From contig JAQWRV010000022.1 of the NCBI GenBank assembly GCA_029243545.1, forward strand, positions 117,161-181,160: a stretch of DNA of 64,000 nt, in the 5' to 3' direction. Each line of letters opens with the position of its first letter. The first letter of the stretch is position 1. Of the stretch, positions 62,940-64,000 are shown piece by piece. The DNA comes from Rhodospirillaceae bacterium (GTDB taxonomy: Bacteria; Pseudomonadota; Alphaproteobacteria; Rhodospirillales; Rhodospirillaceae). The notes beneath the pieces are model-generated. The model did no database searches. It was given only the letters and a program-made list of their open reading frames with translations, and was not told the origin of the DNA. Both the position numbers and the translations under genes were made by a program.

Positions 62940-63443
62940 TTAGAATCTTGATTCTGCGCTGAACCCGGGGGGCGGAACTGTATCGAGTTTTCCGCGCAAC
63001 TCGCCATGATTGTACTTCTCTGTTTTGAGGAGAACGTAGGTCCAACCCAACAGCATGTATTGGATGTGCGCGTCAGAAATCTTCATGGTGCCTGAAATCG
63101 GGCTTTTCATGCCTTGCCCACCGAGATCGATGATCGCGACGGCGTTTGTTCCCGGCTGCGCTGGTCCGTGAAGAGTTATACTCGTGAGCGATGACGTGAG
63201 GCCCTCGAATTCCACCTCCCAAGTCATCTCCATGGTGTTAATGTCGAACCGCACCTTGGCAAATCCAGCACCATCACTTTGGGTGAGTATCGTTTGATGG
63301 CGTGCGGATAGATCGGCCTCAAAAAGACGCACTCCACCCCATGCATCTTCTTCGAGTGAATTGGACACCGAATGCGCAGGGCTTCCTGTAACAGCAAGGA
63401 GTAGTATGACCGTACATTTCGCAATCCAATCCACCGGCGACAT
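62940..63443 (-). CDS. CHRD domain-containing secreted protein
   Basis: A 167-residue exported protein. I chose ATG 63443 because AAAGGA lies 6-7 bases upstream and a signal segment follows directly (TVILLLAVTGSPAHS). The frame is open 40 residues further without signal-like features. The mature part is a CHRD fold: AKVRFDINTMEMTWEVEFEG, SITLHGPAQPGTNAV, ISGTMKIS and YNHGELRGKLD. CHRD domains occur in chordin and in bacterial secreted proteins of unknown role. It is first in the minus-strand operon through 57601, 17 bases before the next gene. Confidence 0.75.
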   Translation of the reverse strand: MSPVDWIAKCTVILLLAVTGSPAHSVSNSLEEDAWGGVRLFEADLSARHQTILTQSDGAGFAKVRFDINTMEMTWEVEFEGLTSSLTSITLHGPAQPGTNAVAIIDLGGQGMKSPISGTMKISDAHIQYMLLGWTYVLLKTEKYNHGELRGKLDTVPPPGFSAESRF

Positions 63444-63782
63444 TTCAGTCCTTTTTCTCCCATATCGACTAAACATAAGCGTATCGCATTTAGGGTTTCT
63501 ATTCACGTTTGAACATGACGCATTGCGTTTGGTCGCGCCTACAAAAGACCATAGATGACCCATAATTTGAATTAATGGACCCTTGTGACCATCATGGATT
63601 TTCTGCGCGTTTTTACAAACTGGGCAAGACTCTACCTTGTTGAAATCAATGTTTCTTGCTCAAAGCAATGTAAAGTAGAAAAATGTTATATGAATTTGAA
63701 TTCCAAATAATACAAAGTAGAATGTGTATAACCCCTTCTAAATTTGGACAAATTCGCCACGCGTTCGCGATGAAATGGCTTT
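63444..63782. promoter_or_regulatory. Divergent promoter region (CHRD operon / LysR)
   Basis: A 339-base A+T-rich spacer between the divergent CHRD operon and the LysR gene. AAAGTAGAA occurs at 63672-63680 and 63714-63722, exactly 42 bases apart (four helical turns). The repeat would suit a LysR regulator of the divergent operon, but that is inference. Confidence 0.4.
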
Positions 63783-64000
63783 ATGGACATTAAGCAACTA
63801 AGAAACTTTATTTCTATCGTCGATCACAAAAGCTTTTCCAAGGCCGCAGCGTTTCGTAATTTGTCACAGCCTGCAATATCGTTAAGCATAAGCAACCTTG
63901 AAAAAGAGGTGGATGCTCAACTTTTAATTCGCAAAAGAAATGAAGTCACGCTCACCGAGCTTGGTCAGGCATTCATATTGCATGCGCGCGCCGCTCTTCG
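63783..64000 (+). CDS. LysR family transcriptional regulator (partial, N-terminal part)
   Basis: An ATG at 63783 opens a frame that runs off the right edge after 72 codons. It encodes the canonical N-terminal winged helix-turn-helix: MDIKQLRNFISIVDHKSFSK, SQPAISLSISNLEKEV and RNEVTLTELGQAF. It is divergent from the CHRD/DUF1592/DUF1552 operon and is the likely regulator of it. The effector domain lies outside the window. Confidence 0.88.
   Translation, partial: MDIKQLRNFISIVDHKSFSKAAAFRNLSQPAISLSISNLEKEVDAQLLIRKRNEVTLTELGQAFILHARAAL

Noticed and set aside
1..64000. Mobile elements, CRISPR arrays, tRNA or rRNA genes
   Set aside because: No transposase, integrase, regular spacer-repeat array or RNA gene was recognisable on either strand.

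Overview
The window is from a Gram-negative bacterium, most likely an uncultured member of the Pseudomonadota. The signs are two TonB-dependent receptors, a Tat-exported DUF1552 protein, several periplasmic c-type cytochromes, a PQQ dehydrogenase, Spinster-type MFS carriers and LysR regulators. G+C looks close to one half by eye. The sequence does not fix the class. I see no tRNA, rRNA, CRISPR array, transposase or integrase. Genes are dense, many stop/start pairs overlap by 4 bases, and no gene looks broken. Two genes run off the ends: an ornithine cyclodeaminase-like gene at the left and a LysR gene at the right.

Bases 1-13153 hold small catabolic units. An alpha/beta hydrolase, a cupin and the cyclodeaminase-like gene lie divergent from a LysR regulator. 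The regulator is followed by an MFS carrier and a PhyH dioxygenase. Next come EthD-like, MmgE/PrpD, hydrolase and MFS genes, then an FAD monooxygenase and two more hydrolases, one resembling 3-oxoadipate enol-lactonase. Bases 13374-19117 are a co-directional unit: a triple-RidA protein with a histone-like tail, two 3-hydroxyisobutyrate-dehydrogenase-family enzymes, a CocE/NonD hydrolase and an Asp/Glu-racemase-like protein. Bases 19130-29784 hold two paralogous secreted haem-c/beta-propeller proteins, a class I cytochrome c, a TonB receptor, a P450, a cysteine-less isochorismatase-like protein and an aldehyde dehydrogenase. Bases 30099-37657 are a unit of HyuB, HyuA, a ThDP enzyme, an acyl-CoA dehydrogenase and a class IV aminotransferase.

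Bases 37869-47596 are a nucleotide-deoxysugar island. It has RmlA (divergent), RmlB and RmlC, a FdtA/QdtA-type ketoisomerase, two DegT-family aminotransferases, a C-methyltransferase, a CmcI-like protein, a TIGR04325-like protein and an NAD-dependent epimerase. This fits assembly of an amino- and possibly C-methyl-deoxyhexose. No glycosyltransferase is present.

Bases 48005-63443 are all on the minus strand and mostly encode exported functions. First is a methyltransferase, a small orphan protein and a peptide-type solute-binding protein with an odd N-terminus. Next are a quinohaemoprotein alcohol dehydrogenase, a second TonB receptor and an MFS carrier. Last is a tightly coupled operon of CHRD protein, an unknown secreted protein, DUF1592-type cytochrome, DUF1552 Tat protein and a triple-repeat secreted protein. 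My reading is a flexible heterotroph that takes up and oxidises unusual organic acids or aromatic/terpenoid-like compounds partly in the periplasm. The substrates cannot be deduced from sequence.
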